A stretch of 53,119 nt of DNA from Miniimonas arenae (GTDB lineage: Bacteria > Actinomycetota > Actinomycetes > Actinomycetales > Beutenbergiaceae). The notes beneath the pieces were generated by a model that ran no database searches, was not told the origin of the DNA, and was given only the letters and a program-made list of their open reading frames with translations. The DNA is taken from positions 1 to 53,119 of the forward strand of contig NZ_VENP01000021.1 in NCBI RefSeq assembly GCF_006351005.1. Reading direction: 5' to 3'. Position numbers and translations under genes: made by a program. Positions 43,850 to 52,630 of this stretch are shown in pieces (position 1 is the stretch's first letter; each line of letters starts with the position of its first letter).

Positions 43850-46499
43850 AGGGGAGGCGGAGCACCGGCTCCGTGCGCAGGCCGAGCACCAGATCCGTCG
43901 GTCCGCGGTCGACCTCCTGCAGTACGAACCGCTGCCCGTAGCGCTCGGTCAGCGCCTCCTGCCGCGCGACCAGCTCCGCGTTGCCGACGACGGCGCCCAC
44001 CAGGCTTCCGAGGCTCCTCACCTCGACCGTGTGCCGGCCGGGCGACACGGGCACCGCGATCCGGTACGGCGGCGCCCACAGAGCGCCGACAGGCGCGCCG
44101 TCGACGGCGAGCACCACCGCCGTCCCCGCCGGCGGCCGGTAGGGCGTGCGATAGGCCGGGCCGCCGCCGTCCCCGGACCGCGTCACCGGACCGGTGCTCA
44201 CGCCGTCGCCGAGGTCGACCTCGAGACGCGCGACGCCGTCGGGCACGTCCACCTCCGCGCGCACCGTGCGCGAGCCGGGCGGCGTGCGCCAGTCCGCGAG
44301 CAGCGGGAACGCCGCGACGGCGCCGTCCTCGTCCCGCCACTCGACCGGCACCGGCATCGGCCCCGACACACACCCCGCCGGCTCGACCACACCCGCCCCG
44401 CCCTCGGGCGCGGGCAGCCCCGACCCGGTCGCCAGCACGAGCGCGCCGTGCGGCGGCACCGTGACGTCGCCCGCGAGCGCCGCTCGCGAGCCGTCGCGCG
44501 GGTCCCACACCTGCCAGCCGTCCTCGCCCGCGGCCACCCGCGCCGTCGCCGGCTCGGACGCGACGTTGATCAGCAGCACGAGCTCGCCGTCGGCGAGCCG
44601 GCGGTGCACCGGCAGCAGCGTCGGCGCGTCGGTCTCGACCACCGGACGCACGACGGCGAGCACCCGCTCCACGAGGTCACTCGCCTCGGCAGGGACGAGC
44701 CTCACGCCGTGCGCGCGCAGCGCCGCGTCGCCCGCACCAAGCCCGCCGCCCGCACCAAGCCCCCCACCCGCGCCAAGCCCGTCACCCTCGCCGAGCCCCG
44801 CATCCGCACCCGCAACCGAGCCCGCACCCCCGACCCGCACCACCACCCGGTGCCGCTCGTGCGCCGTCGCGAGCGCGGCGTCGTCGAGCACCGAGAGGTC
44901 CAGGCCTGCGGAGCGCAGCGCCCCGAGCACGTCCGCCCCGACCAGCTCGTGCGTGGCTCGCCACAGATCCACGGGCGCGATCAGCTCGCCCGAGGCGGGC
45001 CGCAGGGCGGCGTACGCGACTCCGTCGGCGACGTGCACGCCGACCGGCCGGACCGCCTCACCGAGGCGGGCCACCGCTCCCAGCCGCGCGAGCCACGTGG
45101 TGAGCGCGGGCATCACGGGCCACCACGGGTTGCGGTCGGTGAGGGCGCCCGCAGCGTAGAAGATCCAGCCCGGGTCCGGCACGGCGGGCGGGCTCGAGGG
45201 CCAGCCGTGCCCGATCAGCTGCGTGACGCCGAGCGAGAGGTGCTCCACGGCCTCGGCCTGCAGGTCCAGCGGTGTCGCGCCGTAGGACGGCGAGGCGACC
45301 CACGTCCACGCCTCGGCGGAGACGACGTTCTCGCCCAGCGCGTGCGCCGCGGACGAGGCCCACCGGGTGGGCGGCAGCTCGTCCCAGCCCCAGGACTCCC
45401 CCTCGACGAGGTCGGCGTCGGCGTAGCTGCGCATCGCCGCGGGCGGCTTGCCGTACCCCTGCAGGCGCAGCAGCACGTCGCGCTCGGCGGCGAACGCGTG
45501 CAGCGGCCCCACGAACCGCTCCTCGTACAGCGCGGTGAGGGTGCGGCCGAGGTCCCGGCGCAGCCGGCGCACCTCCTCGTCCGTCGACCAGGGGTGCCGC
45601 TGCGCCCGGAAGAGCCGTGGCAGCAGGGGCACGGGGTCGTACCCGCAGCGCTGCTCGACCTGGGCGGGCAGGTCCGGCGTCCAGTCCGCACCGTGCACCT
45701 CGAGGCTGTCGCAGAACACGGCCGTCACGCGGTCGGGTCCGCCGGCCTGCGCGGCGTCGAGCAGGGGGACGGCCACCGCGTCGAGGTGCAGCCGGGTGGC
45801 CTCGGCGTCGTAGTGGTCCAGCACGTAGCCCTCGCCGCCCAGCGGAGCGCGCTTCACGGTCTGCCCCGTCGGGGTGCACCACGCGAGCGCGAGCACGCGC
45901 GGCCCCGGGTGCGGCGGGAGGTCGATCACCCGACCCGGCGCTGCGCCGTCGAGCACCGGCAGGTCGGGCGGGAACGACTCGAGCGTGCCCGGCCCGAGGT
46001 AGGCGGCCACGAGCGTCTCGCCCGGGGTCGCCGCCGGCACCGCGAACGACCGCTCGGTCGGCGCGAGCTCGGTGGTCTCCCAGCGCAGCCGCTTGGCCCC
46101 GCGCTCGCGCGTGATGTGCGGCCCGCCGTAGGACCACCCGCCGCTCAGCGTGAGGTCGAGCCGCAGCCCGAGCGCGTGTGCCTGCTCGGCCGCGTACCCG
46201 ACGCGCGCGAGCAGCTCCGGGGATCCGAAGGAGTACGTCTCGGGCTCGCCCGCGCCGTCGGCCAAGGGATACACGACGGCGAGCTCGGCTCCGGCGAGGC
46301 CGGCCGCGGACATCGCGGTCAGGTCGTGGTCGATCATCGCCTCGGTCTGTGCGGGGCCGAACCACCACCACCGGACCATGGGGCGGGCGTCCGACGGCGG
46401 GCCGGCGAACGCTGCCGCGGCGGTCGTGAGGTCGGCGGAGCGCAGCGCGGCGTTGCGCGTCGTGCGGGCCCCGGGGCGAAGATGTGGCGGGCGAGTCAC
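43848..46499 (-). CDS. GH106-like glycoside hydrolase (putative alpha-L-rhamnosidase)
   Basis: An 883-residue protein whose N-terminal part has the GH106 opening RPMVRWWWFGP, followed by LRLDLTLSGGWSYGGPH, TAVFCDSLEVHGADWTPDL and LRLQGYGKPPAAMRSYADADLVEGES, then IGHGWPSSPPA; a barrel of this type removes terminal rhamnose in known members. The C-terminal third is beta-rich. There is no signal peptide, so intracellular action on imported oligosaccharides is likely. GTG at 46499 is chosen since it follows TAGGGT (46507-46512) by 7 bases (leaderless); the frame opens to 46601. An 18-bp minisatellite lies in the middle. It is downstream of a GH2 gene on the same strand. Confidence 0.8.
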   Translation of the reverse strand: MTRPPHLRPGARTTRNAALRSADLTTAAAAFAGPPSDARPMVRWWWFGPAQTEAMIDHDLTAMSAAGLAGAELAVVYPLADGAGEPETYSFGSPELLARVGYAAEQAHALGLRLDLTLSGGWSYGGPHITRERGAKRLRWETTELAPTERSFAVPAATPGETLVAAYLGPGTLESFPPDLPVLDGAAPGRVIDLPPHPGPRVLALAWCTPTGQTVKRAPLGGEGYVLDHYDAEATRLHLDAVAVPLLDAAQAGGPDRVTAVFCDSLEVHGADWTPDLPAQVEQRCGYDPVPLLPRLFRAQRHPWSTDEEVRRLRRDLGRTLTALYEERFVGPLHAFAAERDVLLRLQGYGKPPAAMRSYADADLVEGESWGWDELPPTRWASSAAHALGENVVSAEAWTWVASPSYGATPLDLQAEAVEHLSLGVTQLIGHGWPSSPPAVPDPGWIFYAAGALTDRNPWWPVMPALTTWLARLGAVARLGEAVRPVGVHVADGVAYAALRPASGELIAPVDLWRATHELVGADVLGALRSAGLDLSVLDDAALATAHERHRVVVRVGGAGSVAGADAGLGEGDGLGAGGGLGAGGGLGAGDAALRAHGVRLVPAEASDLVERVLAVVRPVVETDAPTLLPVHRRLADGELVLLINVASEPATARVAAGEDGWQVWDPRDGSRAALAGDVTVPPHGALVLATGSGLPAPEGGAGVVEPAGCVSGPMPVPVEWRDEDGAVAAFPLLADWRTPPGSRTVRAEVDVPDGVARLEVDLGDGVSTGPVTRSGDGGGPAYRTPYRPPAGTAVVLAVDGAPVGALWAPPYRIAVPVSPGRHTVEVRSLGSLVGAVVGNAELVARQEALTERYGQRFVLQEVDRGPTDLVLGLRTEPVLRLP
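44731..44802 (-). repeat. 18-bp in-frame tandem repeat in GH106-like gene
   Basis: Four 18-bp units (44731, 44749, 44767, 44785) with core CCCGCACCAAGCCC encode repeats of Gly-Leu-Gly-Ala-Gly-Gly. It lies in a loop between domains and keeps the frame. Confidence 0.88.
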
Positions 46500-46641
46500 C
46501 CGAAGAACCCTAGCCGCGGGCCGGCCTCGCCGCCGGAGCCTCGTTCGCCTTCCGGCCCCTCCCGACCGCAGCGTCACCACGAGTGCCGGCAGCTGCGTCA
46601 CCAGGATCGGTGCCGAGCCTAGCGGCGTGCCCTCGCGCGGA

Positions 46642-49600
46642 TCAGCGCAGCACGCTGCGCAGCTCCTGCGCCGTGATCCGCGCCGCGGGCACCCGATCCG
46701 CGCGACCCAGGTGCGCGAGCACGCCCCGGCGCAGGTGCGCCGGCGCCGGCCGGTCCGCGCCGAGCGCCAGCGACGTCACGATGATCCGCCCCGCTCCGAG
46801 GCGCGCCTCGAACAGCGCGGTGAGCCGACGCGCGGAGAACCACGTGTCGATCGGCCGGACGATCGGGGTGAGGGCCGACGGCAGACCGTCGGCGAGCATC
46901 GCGCGTGCGCCGTGCAGCAGGTCCCACCACAGCCAGTCGGTGTGGTCCTGCGTCGGGAAGTCCTCGAATACCGGGTGCGTGGCGTCGATCAGCAGGCCGA
47001 GCGTGTGCGGCGCCTGCCCCGACGTCCACGCCGTGTTCCAGAACACCGGCGTGAACCCCAGCGCCACGTCGTTGCCGATGCTTGCGCTCGGCAGCTCGAG
47101 CAGCACCGCAGCGCCCGCCTCCGCGGCTGCGATCGCCTCGGTCACCTCGTGGGTACCCACCACGCACGACGGCGCAGCCCGGGTCGCGCGCTCGGCCGGC
47201 GGCAGGGCGGGGGTCGCGCCGCCGGGACCTGCGGACCCGGACGCCTCGGGCGAGCCCGGCGTCACGGGCAGCGCGGGCGTCGCCGGCAGCGCGGACGTCG
47301 CCGGCAGCGCGGCGGTCGCGGTCGGCGCCGGCAGGAACCACAGCGGCCAGTCGTTCTCGTGCACCGACCCGTCGTCGGCGGTCACGGTGAGCCACAGCGT
47401 GAGCCGCTCGGCCCGCGCGCGAGCCGCGATCGGCACGGTCACCGGGCCCAGCCGGTTCCCGTTGCCCAGGGCGACGTGCACGCCGTCGGCCACCTCGCCG
47501 TCGTGCACCACCCCGCCTGCGTCGTCCCGCAGGCTCCACGTGACTCGCGCGCGCAGCGGCGCCGCGCCGAAGTGCGCGATCACGACGTCGAACGTGAGGT
47601 CCTCCCCCGCCGTCCAGACCCGCTGGGGCAGGAGCGCGAGCGGCACCGTGGGCCCGCAGAACCGGGAGAACTCCTCGGGGCTGCAGTAGCCCTTGGACTC
47701 CCAGAACGCGTTGAGCACCCCGACGGTGGCGGTGCCCTGGCCCGGGAAGTCGCTGAGCCCGAGCAGGTGGAAGCCGCCGAAGCCCTCGGTGCGCAGCGCC
47801 GACTCGACCTCCTCCTTGTAGCAGAGGGTCTGCAGCCGGCCGGAGACGCGCAGCAGGTCCGGGGCGAGGTCGGCGAGGCCGGCCCAGGCGAGGAAGTCCG
47901 CGAACACGTCGAAGTTCCGCGGCTGCATGAGGCCGGTGTAGCGCGCGCGTTCGGTGAGGTCCGGGTAGGCGCACCACTGGCCGATCTCGTGGCTCACCAC
48001 CGGTCGGGGCGAGGCCGCGACGGCGTCGCGGTAGTCCGTCCGCGTCTCCGGCGGCAGGGCGTTGAGCCGTGAGGCCAGGCCGTCGCCCCACTGGTGGGCG
48101 CGGGGGGCCGGGACGTTGTCGAGGTCGTTCTCCTCGATCGCGGGCCAGCCCGCGGCGCTCGTGTAGAGGCGGCGCGGGTCCAGGCGCTGGCACCAGCGCA
48201 GCCAGCCGCCGAGGAGCTCCGCGTCGCGACCCGCGGGCTCGTTGCCGTGCGCCATCACGACGAACGAGGGGTGGTTGCCGAACGTGTCGAGGATGCGGCG
48301 GGTCTCGGCGTGCAGGAACGCGTCGACGGGCCGGCCCTCGCCGATCGCGGCGCCCTGGTTCGCCCACAGCGGGCCCTCGACCTGCAGGTACATGCCCGCC
48401 TCGTCGGCCGCGACGAACGCCGCCTCGGGCGGGCACCACGAGTGGAACCGGACGAGGTTGAGGCCGTGCGCGCGGCAGACCTCGACGATGCGGCGCCAGG
48501 CGGCGACGTCCGTGGGCGGGAAGCCGGTGAGGGGGAAGACGGCGCACTCGAGCGTGCCGCGGAAGAACGCCGGGCGGCCGTTGATCTCCAGGCGGCCCTC
48601 GCGGACCGCGATCTCGCGCAGGCCGAACCGGGTGCGGTGGGTGTCAGTGTGCTCGACGTCGTCCACCCGCGTGCTGAGTTCGACCGTCAGCTCGTACAGC
48701 GCCGGGTCGAACTCGTCCCAGGTGCGGGCGTCGGGGCCGAGGTCGAGCACGAGGTCGACGCCGGCGCGCGAGGCGGTGAGGCCGCGCTCGCGCAGGTCGA
48801 CCTCGTAGACCTCGTCGAAGGACGCCTCGGCAGTCGCGGTCGGGGTGGTCGCGGTCGTGGCCGACGGCGCGGCGGCGGTGGCGCCGTCGGCCGACGGCGA
48901 GCCGGGCGTGCTCGGGGGCGTGCTCGCGGAAGGTGACGCCTCGCCGTCGGGAGCGTTCGCGGAGGGCGCGCCTGCCTCAGGAGGCGCGCCCGGGGACACG
49001 AGGCGCGCGGTGGCGCGCACGACGCCGCGGCCGGTGCCCGCCGTCGTGCCCGCGAGATCGACACGGACCTCGACGCGGCGCGCGGCGACGTCGGGGAACG
49101 TGCGCACGCGCGAGATGACGACGTCGGGCAACGCCGTGAGCGTGAGCGCGCCGATCGCGCCGTTCCAGTTCCCCTGCGTGTGGTCGGAGACGCTGTGCGC
49201 GTTCGGGCCGACGTCGACGACGGTGCGGTTGTCGATCCGCACGGTGAGCACGTGCGGGCCCGGCGCGAGAGGTGCGAGGTCGACCTCGTGCGGCGTGCAG
49301 AGGCTGTCGGCGCAGCCGGCGCGCTCGCCGTCGAGCCACACCGTGGACTCCCAGTGCACGCGCTCGAGCGACAGGCGCACGCGCCGGCCCGCCCACTCCG
49401 GCGGGATCGCGACGGTGCGCGTGAACCACGCGGCGCCGCGGTAGTAGCGCCGCGGCTGGAGCCAGAACGGCACCGCGATGTTGCCGGGCCGCCGGTAGGG
49501 CGCGTAGCGCTCGTCGGTGAAGAACGAGCGGTCGACGATGCTGCCGGTCCAGGGCGTGTCGAGGGCGATCTCGTCGCCGAGTCCCTGGTGCTGGATCGAG

Positions 49601-49794
49601 CCGGGCAGGGTCACGGGGGTCGTGGCCATCCCAGCGGCGGACGCCGCACCGTTCGCCACACCGTGGCGGAACCACGCCTCCCGCTCCCCCACTCCGTCGG
49701 GGTCGAGCGCGCACGTCCACTCCCCGGCGAGGCTGAGGTGCCAGCGGTCCTGCGCAGATGCGTCGGGCACGACCTCAAGCGACGGCACAGTCAT
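46642..49794 (-). CDS. Glycoside hydrolase family 2 protein
   Basis: A 1050-residue GH2 enzyme. Order: sugar-binding jelly roll (residues 15-200, LPGSIQHQGLGDEIALDTPWTG-type start and VHWESTVWLDGERAG), immunoglobulin-like domain interrupted by a Pro/Ser/Thr-rich insert (about 255-315), TIM barrel with acid/base Glu in AHGNEPAG and candidate nucleophile Glu in VVSHEIGQW, and C-terminal beta domains with an 18-bp-encoded Ala/Pro/Thr linker. Substrate cannot be read (beta-galactoside, glucuronide or pectin side chains are all possible). ATG at 49794 follows TACGGT (49801-49806) by 6 bases. No signal peptide. It probably works with the downstream GH106-like enzyme. Confidence 0.87.
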   Translation of the reverse strand: MTVPSLEVVPDASAQDRWHLSLAGEWTCALDPDGVGEREAWFRHGVANGAASAAGMATTPVTLPGSIQHQGLGDEIALDTPWTGSIVDRSFFTDERYAPYRRPGNIAVPFWLQPRRYYRGAAWFTRTVAIPPEWAGRRVRLSLERVHWESTVWLDGERAGCADSLCTPHEVDLAPLAPGPHVLTVRIDNRTVVDVGPNAHSVSDHTQGNWNGAIGALTLTALPDVVISRVRTFPDVAARRVEVRVDLAGTTAGTGRGVVRATARLVSPGAPPEAGAPSANAPDGEASPSASTPPSTPGSPSADGATAAAPSATTATTPTATAEASFDEVYEVDLRERGLTASRAGVDLVLDLGPDARTWDEFDPALYELTVELSTRVDDVEHTDTHRTRFGLREIAVREGRLEINGRPAFFRGTLECAVFPLTGFPPTDVAAWRRIVEVCRAHGLNLVRFHSWCPPEAAFVAADEAGMYLQVEGPLWANQGAAIGEGRPVDAFLHAETRRILDTFGNHPSFVVMAHGNEPAGRDAELLGGWLRWCQRLDPRRLYTSAAGWPAIEENDLDNVPAPRAHQWGDGLASRLNALPPETRTDYRDAVAASPRPVVSHEIGQWCAYPDLTERARYTGLMQPRNFDVFADFLAWAGLADLAPDLLRVSGRLQTLCYKEEVESALRTEGFGGFHLLGLSDFPGQGTATVGVLNAFWESKGYCSPEEFSRFCGPTVPLALLPQRVWTAGEDLTFDVVIAHFGAAPLRARVTWSLRDDAGGVVHDGEVADGVHVALGNGNRLGPVTVPIAARARAERLTLWLTVTADDGSVHENDWPLWFLPAPTATAALPATSALPATPALPVTPGSPEASGSAGPGGATPALPPAERATRAAPSCVVGTHEVTEAIAAAEAGAAVLLELPSASIGNDVALGFTPVFWNTAWTSGQAPHTLGLLIDATHPVFEDFPTQDHTDWLWWDLLHGARAMLADGLPSALTPIVRPIDTWFSARRLTALFEARLGAGRIIVTSLALGADRPAPAHLRRGVLAHLGRADRVPAARITAQELRSVLR
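47261..47332 (-). repeat. 18-bp in-frame tandem repeat in GH2 gene
   Basis: Four 18-bp units (47261, 47279, 47297, 47315) with core GTCGCCGGCAGCGCGG encode Ala/Pro/Thr linker repeats (ALPATS, ALPATP and so on). The last unit is divergent. Confidence 0.85.
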
Positions 49795-49876
49795 GGGTCG
49801 ACCGTAGGCAGCAGACGGCCGGTGCGGGAATGGAGGTTGGCGAGGCTGGTATGGACGATCCACCGCTCAGGTCGTC

Positions 49877-52105
49877 TCATGACCTGAGGACCACCAGCTG
49901 CTGCGTGGCACGGGTCATCGCGACGTACCGGTCCACCGCCCCCGTGATGCCGCCGCCGAAGGTGTCGGGGTCGACGAGCACCACGAGGTCGAACTCCAGC
50001 CCCTTGGCGTGCTCGGGCCGCAGGCGTCGCACCCGACCGTGGGTCTCCTCCTGCCCGAGCCGCGTGCTGATGGTGCAGGCGGTCCCCTCTTCGTGCTCGG
50101 CCAGCCAGCCGGCCAGGAGGTCGTCCAGCTCGTCGACGGACGCGTGGGTGACCGGCACCCCCGACGCGCGGATCGAGGTGGGCACGGTCACGTTGGGGAT
50201 CGCCGCGCGGATGACCGGTTCGGCCTCGGCCATCACCTCCGACGGCGTGCGGTAGTTCACGCTCAGCGTCCGCACCGCGACACGACTCAGGCCGACCCGT
50301 GCCAGGCGGTCGGTCCACGACTCGGTGAACCCGTGCCGGGCCTGCGCGCGGTCGCCGACGATCGTCAAGTTCCCCTGCGGGCACCGGCTCAGCAGCATCT
50401 GCCACTCCGCGTCGGTGAGCTCCTGGGCCTCGTCGACCACGATGTGCGCGAACGGCCCGGCCAGGGGGTCGGCGTCGGACAATGCCACGTCCGCCTGCAG
50501 CGCGTGGCGCAAGTCCTGCCCGCGCAGCATGGACATCACGTGCAGCTCGGAGTCGTCGGTGGCGATGAGCTGCGCGGTCACGTCGGCGCGGTCGCGTGCC
50601 TCGGCCCTCGCCTCGGCCTGCTGCCGCTGCCTGCGACGCCATGCGTCGGGGTCGCCGAGCCGGCGCCGGGCGGCGTCGAGCAGCGGGAGGTCCGCCGTCG
50701 TCCACGCGTGCGATCGCCTCCGCCGCAGCTTGGCGGCCTCCGACGGCGTGAGCCACGGCGCGCACCGGCGCAGGTACGCCGGCACCTCCCACAGGTCACC
50801 CACGACGTCCTGCGCCCTCAGCCGTGGCCACACCCGCCCGAACGCGTCAGCGAGCTCCGCGCTGGACTCCAGCGCACGCCTGTCGGCCGCGCCGTCGTCC
50901 CGGTCGAGTCCGTAGGCGTCGAACTCCGCCTCGCCCTCGTCCTCCACGCCCTCGCCCCCCTCGTCGCCCCAGGCGTCGAGCGGATCCTGACCCTCGCCGT
51001 CGGACACCCGCTTGTCGGCGAGGATCTCGAGCAGCGCTGACCACACGCGGTCGCGAGCGTCGTTGTGCGGCGTGCCGGGTTCCACCGACGCGATCGCCTC
51101 CGCCCAGTCGCCCGGGCTCACCCGTACTGTTCCCTCGGGCAGGGCGATCTCCATGCCCTCGGTCGGCGCCTCCTCGTAGAACGCGACCGCCGGCTCGATC
51201 GCGGCCACCATCCGCACGTCGGCCTTGAGCTTCGCGACGTCCGGCTCGGGCTCGTCCGGGAATGCCTCGGCGCCCGGGACCATCTCGCGCAGGGTGCACG
51301 TCCGCACGCCCTCCTCGCCGAGGCTCGGCAGAACGTCGGCGACGTACGCGAGGTACGGGGCGTGCGGCCCGACGACGAGCACGCCTCCCGCGCGTCGGCC
51401 CACCTGGGCGTCGGCGTACAGGAGGTAGGCCGTGCGGTGCAGCGCGACGACCGTCTTGCCGGTGCCGGGACCGCCGTCGACGACGAGCGCCCCGCGCGCG
51501 GGGGCCCGGACGATGGCGTCCTGGTCGGCGGCGATGGTGCCCAGCACGTAACGCATCTGCGCGGAGCGACTGGCGCCGAGCGAGGCGATGAAGGCGGACT
51601 GGTCGTCGAGAGCGGCCGGGTTCGCCTCGTCAGTGCCGACGTACACCTCGTCCCAGTAGTCGATGACGCGTCCGCCCTCCCAGCGGTAGCGGCGTCGGCT
51701 GACCAGGCCGCGGGGGTCCTGGTGCGTGGCGGCGAAGAACGGCTCGGCGGCAGGCGAGCGCCAGTCGACGAGCAGGCGCTCGTCGCTCGCGTCCAGCAGG
51801 CCGAGCCGGCCGATGTAGACCGTGTCGCCCGAGTCGGTCACCATGCGCCCCAGGCACAGGTCGAGGCTGTAGCGGCTGAGCGTGCGCAGTCGCGCGCTGA
51901 GCCGGTGGACCTCCGTGTCCCGGTCCATCGCCGACTGACCGGTTCCGGCGGGCCGCGCCCGCGCCGCATCCAGCCGGGTCTGGAGCTGCGTCTTCTGCTC
52001 CTCGAGGCTGCGAGCGATCCTCGCGAAGTGCGACTCGTCGTCGACGACGAGCTCCGGGGCCGCCTTGGCCCGCAGACGGTTGGGCAGGTCGAACGTGAAT
52101 GGCAT
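49877..52105 (-). CDS. helR: HelR-type RNA polymerase-recycling ATPase
   Basis: A 742-residue UvrD/Rep-like superfamily 1 ATPase of the HelD/HelR family. These proteins enter RNA polymerase, open its clefts and release nucleic acid; HelR can displace rifamycin and give tolerance. Seen here: an N-terminal coiled coil (residues 25-50, IARSLEEQKTQLQTRLDAAR), RNAP-binding-like region, Walker A DGGPGTGKTVVAL, acidic inserted region (about 365-410), DEAQ box HIVVDEAQELT, motif LTIVGDRAQARHG and C-terminal VDRYVAMTRATQQLVV. ATG at 52105 follows GGGGGAG. The rifamycin-associated palindrome at 52184-52208 supports HelR rather than generic HelD. Confidence 0.9.
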   Translation of the reverse strand: MPFTFDLPNRLRAKAAPELVVDDESHFARIARSLEEQKTQLQTRLDAARARPAGTGQSAMDRDTEVHRLSARLRTLSRYSLDLCLGRMVTDSGDTVYIGRLGLLDASDERLLVDWRSPAAEPFFAATHQDPRGLVSRRRYRWEGGRVIDYWDEVYVGTDEANPAALDDQSAFIASLGASRSAQMRYVLGTIAADQDAIVRAPARGALVVDGGPGTGKTVVALHRTAYLLYADAQVGRRAGGVLVVGPHAPYLAYVADVLPSLGEEGVRTCTLREMVPGAEAFPDEPEPDVAKLKADVRMVAAIEPAVAFYEEAPTEGMEIALPEGTVRVSPGDWAEAIASVEPGTPHNDARDRVWSALLEILADKRVSDGEGQDPLDAWGDEGGEGVEDEGEAEFDAYGLDRDDGAADRRALESSAELADAFGRVWPRLRAQDVVGDLWEVPAYLRRCAPWLTPSEAAKLRRRRSHAWTTADLPLLDAARRRLGDPDAWRRRQRQQAEARAEARDRADVTAQLIATDDSELHVMSMLRGQDLRHALQADVALSDADPLAGPFAHIVVDEAQELTDAEWQMLLSRCPQGNLTIVGDRAQARHGFTESWTDRLARVGLSRVAVRTLSVNYRTPSEVMAEAEPVIRAAIPNVTVPTSIRASGVPVTHASVDELDDLLAGWLAEHEEGTACTISTRLGQEETHGRVRRLRPEHAKGLEFDLVVLVDPDTFGGGITGAVDRYVAMTRATQQLVVLRS

Positions 52106-52183
52106 GTGCTCCCCCAGATCGGCGAGGGCTGGGGTGCTGCGCGGTGCAGCATTCGCCCTCGAGCCGGCGATCCTTCCCTGACA

Positions 52184-52208
52184 GGGGGGTCTTGCGGCAA
52201 GACCCCCC
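52184..52208. promoter_or_regulatory. Rifamycin-associated element (RAE)
   Basis: A perfect 25-bp palindrome: GGGGGGTCTTGC and GCAAGACCCCCC around a central G. It contains the CTTGCGGCAAG core of the rifamycin-associated element found before rifamycin-inactivating genes and helR in actinobacteria. It lies 79 bases upstream of helR and within the shared region with the divergent Lsr2-like gene, and could affect both. Confidence 0.88.
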
Positions 52209-52300
52209 GTGGGGTAAAGACTGGAACTGCGGGCGAGACGTGGAGCCGCTGAGGTCGATGCGGTCGTCGCGCGCTCCGGATCTGCGGTGCTGTCCCGCTA

Positions 52301-52328
52301 TCGCCAGGGTCCGCGCGCCCCGTAGGCT
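52301..52328 (+). promoter_or_regulatory. Promoter of Lsr2-like peptide gene
   Basis: TCGCCA at 52301-52306 and TAGGCT at 52323-52328 are 16 bases apart. The ATG at 52337 is 8 bases after the -10, so a leaderless message is expected. Confidence 0.45.
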
Positions 52329-52336
52329 CCCGCTCC

Positions 52337-52519
52337 ATGGGTACTCGCACGATCGTGGAGACGCTGTCCGACCTCAGCGGCCAGAAGGCGGACCGGCTCG
52401 TCACGTTCGGCGTGGGATCGGCCCGGTACGAGATCGACCTCACCGACAGCGAGGCGCACGCGTTCCTCGAGCTCCTTCAGCCGTACATCGAAGTGGCGCG
52501 CAAGGCGCCCAAGGCGTAG
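52337..52519 (+). CDS. Lsr2-like dimerisation-domain peptide
   Basis: A 60-residue protein resembling only the N-terminal dimerisation domain of Lsr2 (TIVETLSDLSG, VTFGVGSARYEIDLTDSEAHAFLELLQPYIEVAR). The AT-hook-like C-terminal DNA-binding half of full Lsr2 is absent, and the frame ends in KAPKA then stop. It could be a dominant-negative or modulating partner of a full-length Lsr2 elsewhere; that is inference. Divergent from helR across a region containing the RAE. A GC-rich hairpin follows. Confidence 0.78.
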   Translation: MGTRTIVETLSDLSGQKADRLVTFGVGSARYEIDLTDSEAHAFLELLQPYIEVARKAPKA

Positions 52520-52534
52520 GTTCCGGGCTTTCGC

Positions 52535-52573
52535 GGCGCCCCTGCCCCGGCCTCTGACGCGCGCAGGGGCGCC
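52535..52573 (+). terminator. Hairpin terminator after Lsr2-like gene
   Basis: GGCGCCCCTGC and GCAGGGGCGCC form a perfect 11-bp stem around a 17-base loop, 15 bases after the stop. No T-run follows. Confidence 0.7.
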
Positions 52574-52630
52574 GAGATCGGCATGGCGGTGTCGACTCCC
52601 CTGACGTCGCGCCGCGCGGTGAACGGAGTG

